Made by a program: the position numbers and the translations under genes. From Flavivirga aquatica (GTDB taxonomy: Bacteria; Bacteroidota; Bacteroidia; Flavobacteriales; Flavobacteriaceae), in NCBI RefSeq assembly GCF_001747085.1, contig NZ_MDJD01000007.1:124001-188000 (forward strand): a stretch of 64,000 bases of DNA, read 5' to 3'. Of the stretch, positions 44,114-53,900 are shown piece by piece. Within the stretch, counting starts at the first letter, position 1. Each line of letters starts with the position of its first letter. The notes beneath the pieces are model-generated. The model worked only from the letters and a program-made list of their open reading frames with translations. It did no database searches and was not told the DNA's origin.

Positions 44114-46519
44114 ATGTTCAAACTTTTCACCAACGCCTTTTGGGGCGTTACCGCTAGATTAATTTTACGTAATAAAATTCTTATTCTTATTGGTATAGTA
44201 GCAGTTACATTTTTTCTAAGTCTAAATTGGAAAAATATGCGCTTTACATATACCGAAGCCAATTTACTTCCAGACGATCATAAAGTCAACTTAATCTATA
44301 AAGAGTTTTTAAACACTTTTGGAGAAGAAGGAAACCTTATTGTTCTTGGAATAAAAGATAGTACGCTGTTTACTGTTGAAAAGTTAAATGCATGGAATAA
44401 ACTTTCAGAAGATTTTAAAAAAAGTGACGCTGTTGAGACTGTTATTTCAATAAAAGACCTACAAAAACTTGTAAAAGACACTAAAAATGAAAAGTTTAAT
44501 TTAGAACCTTTCATTAAAGACTCTATTACCTCTGTATCTCAAATTGAATCATTACAAAATGAGCTTTTTAAAAAATACCCCTTTTATGACAACTTTTTGT
44601 TTAATAAGGATACTAGAACAATTAGATCTGCTATTTATTTAAAAAAAGATATTGTTAATACATCTGAAAGAAAAGATTTTGTTGTTGATGTATTAATGCC
44701 TCGCATTAAAATTTTTGAAGAAAAAAATAATATAAATGTTCGCATATCTGGAATGCCATATATTCGAACTTTAAACGCTCAAAATATTGTTGATGAAATT
44801 GGTCAGTTTATTCTAGCTGCCTTATTAGTAACATCTCTTATTTTCTTTTTATTTTTTAGATCGTTTAGAGCCACTTTTATTTCTCTTGTTGTTGTTTGCA
44901 TTGGAGTTATGTGGACTCTTGGAATTATTGGTTTTTTAAACTATGAAATTACTGTTTTAACAGCCCTAATTCCTCCCCTAATTATTGTTATTGGAATACC
45001 CAATTGTATCTTTCTAATAAATAAATACCAGCACGAGGTTAAATTACACGGTAATAAAGTAAAATCATTACAACGTGTTATCACAAAAATTGGTAATGCT
45101 ACCTTAATGACTAATGTTACTACAGCCTGTGGTTTTGCAACTTTTATTCTTACAGAAAGTAAGTTATTAAAAGAATTTGGAGTAGTTGCTTCGTTAAGTA
45201 TTTTAGCCATTTTTATCTTATGCTTACTTATAATCCCTATTATATACACCTTTTTACCTTACCCACAAGAACGTCATTTAGAACATCTAAATAAACGCTG
45301 GATTGGTGGTTTTGTAAATTGGATGGAGCGCATGGTAAAACAACGCCGTATTACCATTTACGCTTCTTCTATTTTATTACTAACTATTAGTATTATTGGC
45401 ATTTACCAAATAAAGATTTCTGGTAGTTTGATTGAAGACATGCCTAAAAAAACAGATTTTTTTAAGGATATTCGTTTTTTCGAAAAAGAATTTAATGGCA
45501 TTATGCCTTTAGAAATCATGATTGATACCAAACGTAAAAAAGGTGTTATGAAACTTTCTACTCTTAAACGAATGGATGCTTTGGAAGATTTAATTATTGA
45601 AATTCCAGAGTTATCAAAACCAGTTTCTGTTGTTGGCTTAGTTAAATACTCTAAACAAGCTTACTATAATGGTAATACCAAATACTATCAATTACCAACT
45701 TCGCAGGAAAACAGTTTTATATTATCTTATGCTAAAAATTCATCATCTAATGTCGATTTACTTAAGAATTTTGTAGATAGTACAGGACAATATGCACGTA
45801 TCACAACTTTTATGAAAGATGTCGGTACAGATAAAATGGAACGTATAGAAGAGAATATTCAAGCTAAAATTGATAAATTATTTCCAAAAGAAAAGTACAA
45901 TGTTATCATGACAGGTAAAGCCTTAGTTTTTCAAAAAGGCACAAAATATCTTGTTAAAAATTTAGCTATATCATTAAGTTTAGCCATATTTTTAATAGCC
46001 CTATTTATGGCATATATGTTTAGGTCTGCACGTATGATAATAGTATCATTAATACCAAATCTTTTACCCTTAATAATAACTGCAGGTTTAATGGGATATT
46101 TAGGTGTTCCTATAAAACCTTCAACCATATTAGTATTTAGTATCGCTTTTGGTATTTCTGTAGATGATACTATTCACTTTTTAGCAAAATACAGACAAGA
46201 ATTACAAGCAAATCATTGGAAAATTAAAGTCTCTGTTTACGGTGCTTTACGAGAAACCGGTGTTAGTATGTTCTACACATCAATTGTTTTATTTTTTGGA
46301 TTTTCTGTCTTTACCATTTCTAGTTTCGGAGGTACTGTAGCTTTAGGAGCATTAGTATCTGCCACTTTATTGTTTGCAATGCTTTCGAACCTACTATTAT
46401 TGCCTTCTTTACTTTTATCTTTAGAAAGAAATATTGCGAATAAAGAAGTACTTAAAAAGCCACCTATAAATATTATTCCTGAAGAAGATGATACTGAGAG
46501 TAAAGATTCAAATCTTTAA
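44114..46519 (+). CDS. RND family exporter (MMPL/patched type)
   Basis: Inner-membrane protein of 801 aa with the RND layout in one chain: helix 1 (about 17-36), a periplasmic domain (to about 225), helices 2-6 (about 228-370) with the sterol-sensing-like segment GIPNCIFLINKYQHE, helix 7 (about 415), a second periplasmic domain, then helices 8-12 (about 615-780) with SIAFGISVDDTIHFLAKYRQE. The pair of DD/xD residues in the last bundle resembles the proton-relay region. This MMPL-like class lacks the HAE1 docking domain. The substrate is unknown; in Bacteroidota relatives are proposed lipid or hopanoid exporters. Confidence 0.88.
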   Translation: MFKLFTNAFWGVTARLILRNKILILIGIVAVTFFLSLNWKNMRFTYTEANLLPDDHKVNLIYKEFLNTFGEEGNLIVLGIKDSTLFTVEKLNAWNKLSEDFKKSDAVETVISIKDLQKLVKDTKNEKFNLEPFIKDSITSVSQIESLQNELFKKYPFYDNFLFNKDTRTIRSAIYLKKDIVNTSERKDFVVDVLMPRIKIFEEKNNINVRISGMPYIRTLNAQNIVDEIGQFILAALLVTSLIFFLFFRSFRATFISLVVVCIGVMWTLGIIGFLNYEITVLTALIPPLIIVIGIPNCIFLINKYQHEVKLHGNKVKSLQRVITKIGNATLMTNVTTACGFATFILTESKLLKEFGVVASLSILAIFILCLLIIPIIYTFLPYPQERHLEHLNKRWIGGFVNWMERMVKQRRITIYASSILLLTISIIGIYQIKISGSLIEDMPKKTDFFKDIRFFEKEFNGIMPLEIMIDTKRKKGVMKLSTLKRMDALEDLIIEIPELSKPVSVVGLVKYSKQAYYNGNTKYYQLPTSQENSFILSYAKNSSSNVDLLKNFVDSTGQYARITTFMKDVGTDKMERIEENIQAKIDKLFPKEKYNVIMTGKALVFQKGTKYLVKNLAISLSLAIFLIALFMAYMFRSARMIIVSLIPNLLPLIITAGLMGYLGVPIKPSTILVFSIAFGISVDDTIHFLAKYRQELQANHWKIKVSVYGALRETGVSMFYTSIVLFFGFSVFTISSFGGTVALGALVSATLLFAMLSNLLLLPSLLLSLERNIANKEVLKKPPINIIPEEDDTESKDSNL

Positions 46520-46686
46520 ATGATGTTAAAATTATAGATCATTCAATTTAGAATTTGAATTTTCATGATTGAAAACTTTATATTTACACTGTAAATTTTA
46601 TTCTATATACAAACCCTAAGAAACATTTCTAAAAAACAGAAATTAAGACAATGTATATAGATTTATAAAACAATAAATATAAATAC

Positions 46687-48120
46687 ATGAAATTACGAAC
46701 TGTTTCAGAGTTATTATCAGAAGACATAACCATTCCGGAAGTAGACATAAAAGGCTGGGTAAGAACTTTTAGAGCTAACAGATTTATAGCTTTGAACGAT
46801 GGTTCAACTATAAATAATATTCAATGTGTTGTCGACTTTGAGAATTTTGATGAAGCACTTTTAAAACGCATAACAACAGGCGCTGCTGTACATATTAAAG
46901 GAGAATTAGTTGAAAGCCAAGGTAAAGGTCAAAAAGTCGAAATACAAGTAAACTCAATAGATATATTGGGTGACTCAGATCCAGAAACCTACCCTATCCA
47001 ACCTAAAAAACATTCATTTGAATTTTTAAGAGAAAATGCTCATTTACGTACTAGAACCAATACATTTAGTGCCATAATGCGCTTACGTTCTTCATTGTCT
47101 TACGCTATTCATAAGTATTTTAATGAAAATGGATTTTACTACATGCATGCCCCAATCATCACGGGAAGCGATGCCGAAGGTGCCGGAGAAATGTTTAAAG
47201 TCACAAATCTAGATACAGAAAAGCCACCTCTAAACGATGAAGGTAAAATAGATTATTCTAAAGATTTCTTCGGAAAAGAAACTAACTTAACTGTTTCTGG
47301 ACAATTAGAGGCTGAAACTTATGCCATGTCTTTAGGCAAAGTATATACGTTTGGACCTACATTTAGAGCAGAAAACTCTAATACCTCACGTCATTTAGCT
47401 GAATTTTGGATGATAGAACCAGAAGTTGCTTTTATGGATTTGGCTGGTAATATGGATTTAGCAGAAGACTTTATGAAATCTGTTATAAAACATATTCTTG
47501 ACAATAATAGAGACGATTTAGAGTTTTTAGATAAACGTCTACAAGATGAAGAAAAAACTAAACCGCAGGCAGAAAGAAGCGAAATGACTTTAATTGAAAA
47601 GTTGAATTTTGTTACTGATAATAATTTTAAACGTGTTAGTTATACTGAAGCTATAGATATTTTACGCAATTGTAAACCCAATAAGAAAAAGAAATTTAAA
47701 TATCCAATTAATGAATGGGGAGTAGATTTACAAAGTGAACATGAACGTTTTCTTGTTGAAAAACACTTTAAATGTCCTGTTATCTTATTTGATTACCCTG
47801 CAAATATTAAGGCTTTTTATATGCGTTTAAATGATGATGGAAAAACAGTTCGTGCTATGGATATTTTATTCCCAGGTATTGGCGAAATTGTAGGTGGAGC
47901 ACAACGTGAAGAACGATTAGATATATTAAAAGAAAGAATGGCAGCTATTAATATTCCTGAAGAAGATCTTTGGTGGTATTTAGATTTACGTAAATTTGGA
48001 ACTGCCGTACATTCTGGTTTTGGCTTAGGTTTTGAGCGTTTAGTAATGTTTGCAACAGGAATGGGGAATATAAGGGATGTTATTCCTTTTCCAAGAACAC
48101 CTCAAAATGCAGAATTTTAA
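46687..48120 (+). CDS. asnS: Asparaginyl-tRNA synthetase
   Basis: Class II synthetase of 477 aa. It has an N-terminal OB-fold anticodon-binding domain (about 15-110, [20 protein letters not shown]). The catalytic domain has motif 2 ([25 protein letters not shown]) within residues about 235-260 and motif 3 ([19 protein letters not shown]) near the end, closing with [12 protein letters not shown]. The large insert with [10 protein letters not shown] and [13 protein letters not shown] is typical of AsnRS. Confidence 0.97.
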   Translation: MKLRTVSELLSEDITIPEVDIKGWVRTFRANRFIALNDGSTINNIQCVVDFENFDEALLKRITTGAAVHIKGELVESQGKGQKVEIQVNSIDILGDSDPETYPIQPKKHSFEFLRENAHLRTRTNTFSAIMRLRSSLSYAIHKYFNENGFYYMHAPIITGSDAEGAGEMFKVTNLDTEKPPLNDEGKIDYSKDFFGKETNLTVSGQLEAETYAMSLGKVYTFGPTFRAENSNTSRHLAEFWMIEPEVAFMDLAGNMDLAEDFMKSVIKHILDNNRDDLEFLDKRLQDEEKTKPQAERSEMTLIEKLNFVTDNNFKRVSYTEAIDILRNCKPNKKKKFKYPINEWGVDLQSEHERFLVEKHFKCPVILFDYPANIKAFYMRLNDDGKTVRAMDILFPGIGEIVGGAQREERLDILKERMAAINIPEEDLWWYLDLRKFGTAVHSGFGLGFERLVMFATGMGNIRDVIPFPRTPQNAEF

Positions 48121-48269
48121 TTGTTTTGAAAGCATAAAAAGATTTATTTTTTATAAATTGTTTTACTATAATTAAATAGATTCATAAACTCTCAATATTA
48201 CCAAAACATCTATATTTATGACTTATATAGATTGTTTTTTTTTAATTTTAAAGTCAACAAAATTGATTT

Positions 48270-49730
48270 ATGCTCAAACAATATTTACAATTTAAATTAT
48301 CACAAAAACTGTCACCGCAACAAATTCAATTAATGAAATTGATACAGTTGCCTACACAAGCTTTTGAACAACGTTTAAAGCAAGAATTAGAAGAAAATCC
48401 AGCTCTTGAAGGTGGTAAAGAAAATAGCGAAAGTGAACTTGATTCGGATTTCGATAACTCCACTGATGATTTTGATGATAGTGAATCTATAGGCAATGAT
48501 GATATAAATGTTGATGAATATTTAAGTGATGATGAAATTCCGGATTACAGAACGCAAGCCAATAATTATAGCAATGATGACGAAGAAAAAACAATGCCTT
48601 ATGCAGCGGGTACATCATTCACGCAACATTTAATAAATCAATTAAACACCTATAGATTATCTGAAGAAGAGCGTGATATTGCTGAATTTTTAGTTGGCAG
48701 TGTAGATGAAAGCGGATATATTCGCAGAGACTTAATTGATATTATGGACGATTTGGCATTCACACAAAACGTTTATACCTCAGAAGAAAACATCTATAAA
48801 GTTTTAAAAATTGTACATCAATTAGATCCAGCTGGAGTTGGAGCTAGAAATTTACAAGAATGCTTAAGTATACAATTACACAGAAAAAATAAAACACCAG
48901 ATACAGAATTAGCTATTAATATTATTGATAATGCCTTTGATCAATTTACAAAAAAGCATTATAAAAAATTAATTCAAAAATTTGATATTTCTGAAACTCA
49001 ATTAAAAGATGCTATCTCTGAAATTGAACATTTAAATCCTAAACCAGGAGGTTCTTATGCTGGAAATAATAGAATTGTAGAACATGTAGTTCCTGATTTT
49101 GCTATTAAAATTGTTGATGGAGAATTAGAATTAACACTTAATGGTAGAAATGCTCCAGAGCTCCATGTATCCAGAGAGTACAATAATATGCTTAAAGGAT
49201 ATAAAGACTCTAAGGACAAGTCTAAATCACAAAAAGACGCTGTCGTTTTCATCAAGCAAAAGCTTGATGCTGCAAAATGGTTTATCGAAGCCATAAAACA
49301 ACGACAACAAACCTTATTTGTTACCATGAGTGCTATTATGCATTACCAAAAAGAATATTTCTTAACTGGTGATGAACGTAATTTAAAACCCATGATTCTT
49401 AAAGATGTTGCTGACGAAATCTCCATGGATGTTTCAACGGTATCGCGTGTAGCAAACAGCAAATATGTAGACACACCCTACGGAACAAAATTGATTAAAG
49501 AGTTCTTTTCTGAATCTATGAAAAATGATCAAGGAGAAGACGTATCTACTCGAGAAATAAAGAAAATTTTAGAAACTGTCGTTGAAGAAGAGAATAAGAA
49601 AAAGCCCTTAACGGATGAAACATTAGCCTCTATTTTAAAGGAAAAAGGCTATCCTATAGCTAGACGTACAGTAGCAAAATATAGAGAACAATTAGATATT
49701 CCTGTAGCACGATTACGTAAAAAGATATAA
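48270..49730 (+). CDS. rpoN: RNA polymerase sigma-54 factor
   Basis: Alternative sigma factor of 486 aa needing bacterial enhancer-binding proteins. It has a Gln-rich activator-interacting region I (about 1-48, KLSPQQIQLMKLIQLPTQ), an acidic low-complexity region II (about 50-110), a core-binding domain, an HTH region with MDVSTVSRVANSKYVDT, and the RpoN box ARRTVAKYREQL near the C-terminus. The stop codon overlaps the ATG of the next gene (TAATG), so translation of the membrane protein is coupled. Confidence 0.96.
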   Translation: MLKQYLQFKLSQKLSPQQIQLMKLIQLPTQAFEQRLKQELEENPALEGGKENSESELDSDFDNSTDDFDDSESIGNDDINVDEYLSDDEIPDYRTQANNYSNDDEEKTMPYAAGTSFTQHLINQLNTYRLSEEERDIAEFLVGSVDESGYIRRDLIDIMDDLAFTQNVYTSEENIYKVLKIVHQLDPAGVGARNLQECLSIQLHRKNKTPDTELAINIIDNAFDQFTKKHYKKLIQKFDISETQLKDAISEIEHLNPKPGGSYAGNNRIVEHVVPDFAIKIVDGELELTLNGRNAPELHVSREYNNMLKGYKDSKDKSKSQKDAVVFIKQKLDAAKWFIEAIKQRQQTLFVTMSAIMHYQKEYFLTGDERNLKPMILKDVADEISMDVSTVSRVANSKYVDTPYGTKLIKEFFSESMKNDQGEDVSTREIKKILETVVEEENKKKPLTDETLASILKEKGYPIARRTVAKYREQLDIPVARLRKKI

Positions 49731-50335
49731 TGGACAAAGTATTAAAAAGTATTTCATATATTTTTCACCCCTTAATAATGCCATTATTAGGTGTTATATT
49801 TTACTTTTTAAAATCTCCAATACATATTCCTTTTGAAATTATTCAAGCTAAATTAGTTTCCCTTTTTATACTAACAGTTGTTTTACCAATTCTTTTGTAT
49901 TTTTTATTAAAAACCTTGGGACAAGTAAAATCTATCTATCTTGAAACCACTAATGAAAGAATATATCCATTAATACTAAATTGTATTGTTATTTTAATAG
50001 TTATATATCGTATTATCACTCCTTCTCAAATTATTGAGCTTTACTATTTCTTTATTGGCATATTAATTTCATCTATGTCTTGTTTAGGTCTAGCTATTTT
50101 GAAATTTAAGGCGAGTATACATATGACAGCTATTTCTGGAGTTTTTATGTTTTTTGTTGCTCTAAGTATTCATTTTAGTATAAACATAAATAGCACACTT
50201 GCCTTAGTTACTATAATAATAGGAGCTGTTGCGACATCAAGACTACACCTAAAAGCGCATACTTCTAAAGAACTCATTATGGGACTTTTTATAGGTGTAA
50301 TTCCGCAATTAATTTTGGTTTCCTATTGGTTATAA
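49730..50335 (+). CDS. Polytopic membrane protein, possibly PAP2-like
   Basis: Hydrophobic protein of 201 aa with about six membrane helices. Near the C-terminus the segment SRLHLKAHTSKELIMG resembles the last motif of PAP2 phosphatases (SR-x5-H-x3-D), but the acidic residue is replaced and the first catalytic motif is not evident. It is thus a PAP2-like fold without a clear active site, or another small membrane family. It overlaps the rpoN stop by one base, and the pairing suggests co-expression rather than a known shared role. Confidence 0.6.
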   Translation: MDKVLKSISYIFHPLIMPLLGVIFYFLKSPIHIPFEIIQAKLVSLFILTVVLPILLYFLLKTLGQVKSIYLETTNERIYPLILNCIVILIVIYRIITPSQIIELYYFFIGILISSMSCLGLAILKFKASIHMTAISGVFMFFVALSIHFSININSTLALVTIIIGAVATSRLHLKAHTSKELIMGLFIGVIPQLILVSYWL

Positions 50336-50360
50336 ACATTAAGAAACCAGCTTTAGTTTA

Positions 50361-51053
50361 TTATAATATATAAAACATTAATCCAATTTTTATAGCATTT
50401 ATATCTATATCTTCTCCATTAAGATCTGCATCTTTAGAAAAAATAGAATTTAAAGCATAATAGAAATGAATATTCCAAGTATTATAACCTGCTGTTAATG
50501 TTAAACCATATTGGAAATTTTCAAAGTCATTATTGTCATTATATTTAAAGCGTCCTAAATCGCCTTTATATTTAGCTGTATTCGTTAACACATAACCAAC
50601 CTTGAAACCTGCATAAATACGCCAAAAATCATAATCTGTAGGTGTTGATGTTCGCCATCTAAACTCAATAGGAACTTCTATTAAATGATTAGAAAATTTG
50701 TTTTTAGAATATGTATTATTATTTTCTACTATACTATATACAAAATCACCTGTATCTTCTTTTCTAATAAGCAAATTTTGGTTAAATGAATTAGCAGAAT
50801 ACCCCAAACCTACACCTATTGCAATATTTCTTTTTTTATTTATAGGCATGTCTTTAATAAACCCTAAATGAAACCCTAAAGAAAATCCTCTTTGAGAAAG
50901 TTTTTCAGGTTGCTTTCCTATTAAATTATAAGTGACTCCTGCATAAAACTGATCTTCTTTATATAGTGAATCTATATCTTTCACAATATGATTCTGTGCA
51001 GAACACAATATAGCACCGATTAAAAAAAACAGGATAAAAAATATACGATTCAT
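50361..51053 (-). CDS. Porin-family outer-membrane beta-barrel protein
   Basis: Protein of 230 aa with a signal peptide (about 1-19, ending LCSAQN) and an eight-strand-type barrel in the PorT/OMP_b-brl family: FYAGVTYNLIG, FSLGFHLGF, IAIGVGLGYSANSF, HLIEVPIEFRWR, WRIYAGFKVGYVLTNT and the final IKIGLMFYIL. The acidic residues of the last loop (SKDADLNGEDIDINA) are variable. It follows the exbBD cluster on the same strand but beyond a terminator and the palindromic element, so it is transcribed separately. A T9SS role, as for PorT proper, cannot be claimed. Confidence 0.8.
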   Translation of the reverse strand: MNRIFFILFFLIGAILCSAQNHIVKDIDSLYKEDQFYAGVTYNLIGKQPEKLSQRGFSLGFHLGFIKDMPINKKRNIAIGVGLGYSANSFNQNLLIRKEDTGDFVYSIVENNNTYSKNKFSNHLIEVPIEFRWRTSTPTDYDFWRIYAGFKVGYVLTNTAKYKGDLGRFKYNDNNDFENFQYGLTLTAGYNTWNIHFYYALNSIFSKDADLNGEDIDINAIKIGLMFYIL

Positions 51054-51085
51054 CAGTAATAATTAGTATGTGTTAATTTTTAATA

Positions 51086-51249
51086 AGAACTCATTTTGAC
51101 TTTATGTTTTTAACCGAAAATGAGTCAAAATTTGTTCAGATAAAGTTATTTTTTAAAAGGTATAGCATCGCTAAGCATGAGAAAATAACTTAAATATGGG
51201 ATAATCTTGGACATTTTTTTAGGAAATAGAAAAAGTCAAAATGAGTTCT
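51086..51249. mobile_element. MITE-like palindromic element, 164 bp
   Basis: Perfect 18-bp terminal inverted repeats, AGAACTCATTTTGACTTT (51086-51103) and its complement (51232-51249), enclose 128 bp. Inside lies a second inverted pair, AAGTTATTTT (51143-51152) and AAAATAACTT (51182-51191), and a third partial copy of the end sequence at 51117-51132. TAA stands directly outside GAACTC on both sides, a possible 3-bp target duplication. No coding capacity. It occupies the upstream region of the porin-family gene. Confidence 0.6.
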
Positions 51250-51284
51250 AATCTTAAAATTATAATTAAATATAACATTATTAA

Positions 51285-51325
51285 AAATAGAAAAGACGTT
51301 TTGAAAATATCAAAACGTCTTTTTT
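51285..51325 (-). terminator. Rho-independent terminator of the exbB-exbD operon
   Basis: Stem AAAAGACGTTTTGA/TCAAAACGTCTTTT with an AAATA loop; a T run follows on the minus strand. It lies about 25 nt past the last exbD stop. Confidence 0.87.
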
Positions 51326-51348
51326 TTATAAAATTAAGAGTTTATAAA

Positions 51349-51822
51349 TTAATTACCTATTACACTACCTTTTTTAGTAGTATAGTTTATTTTAAGTGCA
51401 TTAACTTTTCGTAATTCTTGTTTAATATCACCAATTAACCCCATATTAGCATCACTATCTACTTTTAAAGCAGTAGTTAAAAATGGTATTAATTCTTCAC
51501 GTTTTGAAGCGCGTTGTTCTGCAATAAATCCAGCTATATCTTTTACATCTGCAAAACTATCATCTAGCTGAATCTTTGCTTCTGTACCCATTTGCTTATA
51601 GTTTTCACTTGGTTTACCTGCATATATATACATAACCAAATCTTTCTTATCAAGCTTTTCTACTTGATCTGCAAATGGTAAATTATTCTCAATCTTTAAG
51701 CTATTTTGCCTCATAACTGTGGCAACCATAAAGAAGAATAATAACATAAATACAATATCCGGTAATGCTGCTGTATTAACTGCAGGTATTTCTCCTCCTT
51801 TTTTCTTTTTAAATTTAGACAT
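51349..51822 (-). CDS. exbD: ExbD/TolR-type biopolymer transport protein (second copy)
   Basis: Inner-membrane protein of 157 aa with one membrane helix (about 20-38) carrying the essential Asp22 in LPDIVFMLLFFFMVATV, then a periplasmic domain (about 45-157). It forms the rotor-like partner of ExbB that turns proton flow into force for TonB-dependent outer-membrane transporters. Last of four genes exbB-X-exbD-exbD on the minus strand; two ExbD paralogues in one operon are common in Bacteroidota. Confidence 0.93.
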   Translation of the reverse strand: MSKFKKKKGGEIPAVNTAALPDIVFMLLFFFMVATVMRQNSLKIENNLPFADQVEKLDKKDLVMYIYAGKPSENYKQMGTEAKIQLDDSFADVKDIAGFIAEQRASKREELIPFLTTALKVDSDANMGLIGDIKQELRKVNALKINYTTKKGSVIGN

Positions 51823-51845
51823 AATTGTTAATGTTAAATTTTAAT

Positions 51846-52433
51846 CTATTGTACTTCTGAAAGTTTTTGAGGATAATCAAGTTTTATCTTTTCTATCTTC
51901 TCTTTTAACTTTACTTTATTCCCTGGCCAATTTACATCTTTATGATTTGCTTCCATTTCTGAAAAAGGCATTCCATATAGCTCTTGGGATCTTGCATCTC
52001 TTAACACATTATATGCTGCTACCAATTCATTTTGAACAGCTATATAAGTCTTGTAAGTTGTTTCACGTTCGTTTTTTAAAGATATAATCGCCTTTGTTGG
52101 ATTATCCGACAAGTCAGGATTTTTTTTACCATTACAAAAACTACATGACCCATCGCCTCCGTTATCCAAAAAATCAATGGCTGCTTGTCTTAAATCTTTA
52201 ATTTCCATAATCTCATCTTCAACAAGTAATTGATCTTTACCATTTAATAAAACTGTAAAAATATTTTTTTGTTTTATAACTGGTGGTTCAGATTGATCCT
52301 CTATAGGAGGAAGTTTTCTGTTAATACCAGAATCTGTTTCAATAGTTGTTGTTACTAAGAAAAATATTAATAATAAGAACGCAATATCGGCCATGGAGCC
52401 TGCATTTACTTCTGGTGCTGCTCTTTTTGCCAT
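51846..52433 (-). CDS. exbD: ExbD/TolR-type protein (first copy) with a CXXC insert
   Basis: Protein of 195 aa, longer than usual ExbD (about 140). Membrane helix about 15-32 with essential Asp16 (MADIAFLLLIFFLVTT). The periplasmic domain contains an insert with CSFC (Cys97, Cys100) in the stretch DNGGDGSCSFCNGKK, and a charged C-terminal tail. The Cys pair could form a disulfide or bind metal. 3 bp after the small membrane protein and 23 bp before the second exbD. Confidence 0.92.
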   Translation of the reverse strand: MAKRAAPEVNAGSMADIAFLLLIFFLVTTTIETDSGINRKLPPIEDQSEPPVIKQKNIFTVLLNGKDQLLVEDEIMEIKDLRQAAIDFLDNGGDGSCSFCNGKKNPDLSDNPTKAIISLKNERETTYKTYIAVQNELVAAYNVLRDARSQELYGMPFSEMEANHKDVNWPGNKVKLKEKIEKIKLDYPQKLSEVQ

Positions 52434-52436
52434 AAT

Positions 52437-52868
52437 TTATTTATTAAATAGTTTTTTTGCTCCTCCAAATAACATTGATGCAATAGCAATAAATGCTAAC
52501 GCATAAAATGCAAATAATCCTGCACCTACAGTTTTTGAATCTGCTTCAGTGATCCCTAGACCTTTATCATTAAAAGGTTTTAAATCTAAATCTGTACCTG
52601 ATGATATCCCGTAAGAAATAAAGATAACTGCTAAGAACGCTCCAACTGTAATTAAAGTCTTTTTAATGTTTCCAGCAAACAAGCCCTTTATAACAAACAA
52701 TACAACAAGAGCAAGTACTATACCAAGAACAGTATATGCAATATATAACATGTTCCCACTCATATCTATAGCAGTCTCATCATCTCCTGTCATTATCATC
52801 AACGCAAATATTGCGCCAATAATAGCAAGAGCAAAAGCTACTATTTTTAAAATTTTATGTAAACCCAT
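52437..52868 (-). CDS. Small membrane protein in the exbBD operon
   Basis: Hydrophobic protein of 143 aa with four likely membrane helices (about 7-27, 38-58, 70-92 and 115-136). I do not recognise a named domain; homologues of this kind occur between exbB and exbD in flavobacteria. Placement with gaps of 22 bp and 3 bp shows it belongs to the transport complex operon, perhaps as an accessory or assembly subunit. Only the position supports this. Confidence 0.75.
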   Translation of the reverse strand: MGLHKILKIVAFALAIIGAIFALMIMTGDDETAIDMSGNMLYIAYTVLGIVLALVVLFVIKGLFAGNIKKTLITVGAFLAVIFISYGISSGTDLDLKPFNDKGLGITEADSKTVGAGLFAFYALAFIAIASMLFGGAKKLFNK

Positions 52869-52890
52869 AATTTTTATATTTAATTATTTA

Positions 52891-53664
52891 TTACTTTTTA
52901 TTTCTAATTAATAGATCCATTAACGTAATAGAAGCATCTTCCATATTGTTAACGATACTATCAATTTTAGCAATAATATAATTATAAAAAATTTGAAGTA
53001 TAATAGCTACTACTAAACCAAATACAGTTGTTAAAAGTGCTACTTTAATACCACCTGCTACAAGTGATGGTTGCATATCTCCAGCAGCTTCAATTTTATC
53101 GAATGCTTGAATCATACCAATTACCGTACCCATGAAACCAAGCATTGGTGCTAGAGCGATAAATAACGAAATCCAAGATACATTTTTCTCTAATTGTCCC
53201 ATTTGAACACCTCCGTAAGCTACTACTGCTTTTTCTGCAGCTTCTACACCTTCATCAACTCTATCTAAACCTTGATAGAAAATAGAAGCGATAGGTCCTT
53301 TTGTATTTCTACAAACTTCTTTTGCTGCTTCTACACCTCCAGAAGATAATGCATCCTCAACACTTTGAGTTAATTTTTTTGTGTTCGTAGTTGAAAGATT
53401 TAAAAAGATAATTCTTTCTATAGCAATTGCTAAACCGAGAATCAAACATAATAATACAATACCCATAAATCCTGGGCCTCCTTCAATAAATCTCTTTTTT
53501 AATTCTTGATGAAACCCAAGGTCCTCAGTGGCAGTTTCTTCTGCTTCTTGAGTCGTACTAACTACAGTTGTTACAGCTGTACTTGTATTTGCAATTGTAG
53601 TTGCATTAGCAGTTCCGAATGCCATCATTCCTGTAATAGCAAGGATAGAAAATAATCTTTTCAT
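52891..53664 (-). CDS. exbB: MotA/TolQ/ExbB proton channel protein
   Basis: Proton-channel subunit of the TonB-energising complex; 257 aa. It starts with a signal-like helix (1 to about 21, ending ANATT) and a Thr/Glu-rich periplasmic stretch, then three helices (about 65-85, 165-185 and 205-235). The channel helices contain APMLGFMGTVIGMIQAF and GGIKVALLTTVFGLVVA, with the Thr residues used for proton passage. First gene of exbB-X-exbD-exbD. Confidence 0.93.
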   Translation of the reverse strand: MKRLFSILAITGMMAFGTANATTIANTSTAVTTVVSTTQEAEETATEDLGFHQELKKRFIEGGPGFMGIVLLCLILGLAIAIERIIFLNLSTTNTKKLTQSVEDALSSGGVEAAKEVCRNTKGPIASIFYQGLDRVDEGVEAAEKAVVAYGGVQMGQLEKNVSWISLFIALAPMLGFMGTVIGMIQAFDKIEAAGDMQPSLVAGGIKVALLTTVFGLVVAIILQIFYNYIIAKIDSIVNNMEDASITLMDLLIRNKK

Positions 53665-53737
53665 GTGTCTAGATCTTAATTTTATTAGTTAAAGTGTTAA
53701 AGATATAAAAAAAAAGCAAGTAAAAATAAAATAACAG

Positions 53738-53825
53738 CAGAGAGGAAGGGATTCGAACCCTCGATACCCTTTTGAGGTATACACACTTTCCAGGCGTGCG
53801 CCTTCGACCACTCGGCCACCTCTCT
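53738..53825 (-). tRNA. tRNA-Ser (anticodon GGA)
   Basis: Minus-strand cloverleaf of 88 nt with acceptor AGAGAGG/CCTCTCT, GGCCGAGTGG D arm, anticodon loop CTGGAAA (anticodon GGA), a long variable arm (TATACCTCAAAAGGGTA) typical of serine tRNAs, T loop TTCGAAT and discriminator G. CCA is not encoded. Confidence 0.95.
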
Positions 53826-53900
53826 GTATTTTTATTGCATTATTTTAAGGGGCTCAAATAACGAAAAAAACTTTAAACACTAAAATTTTGAAAGTTATTT

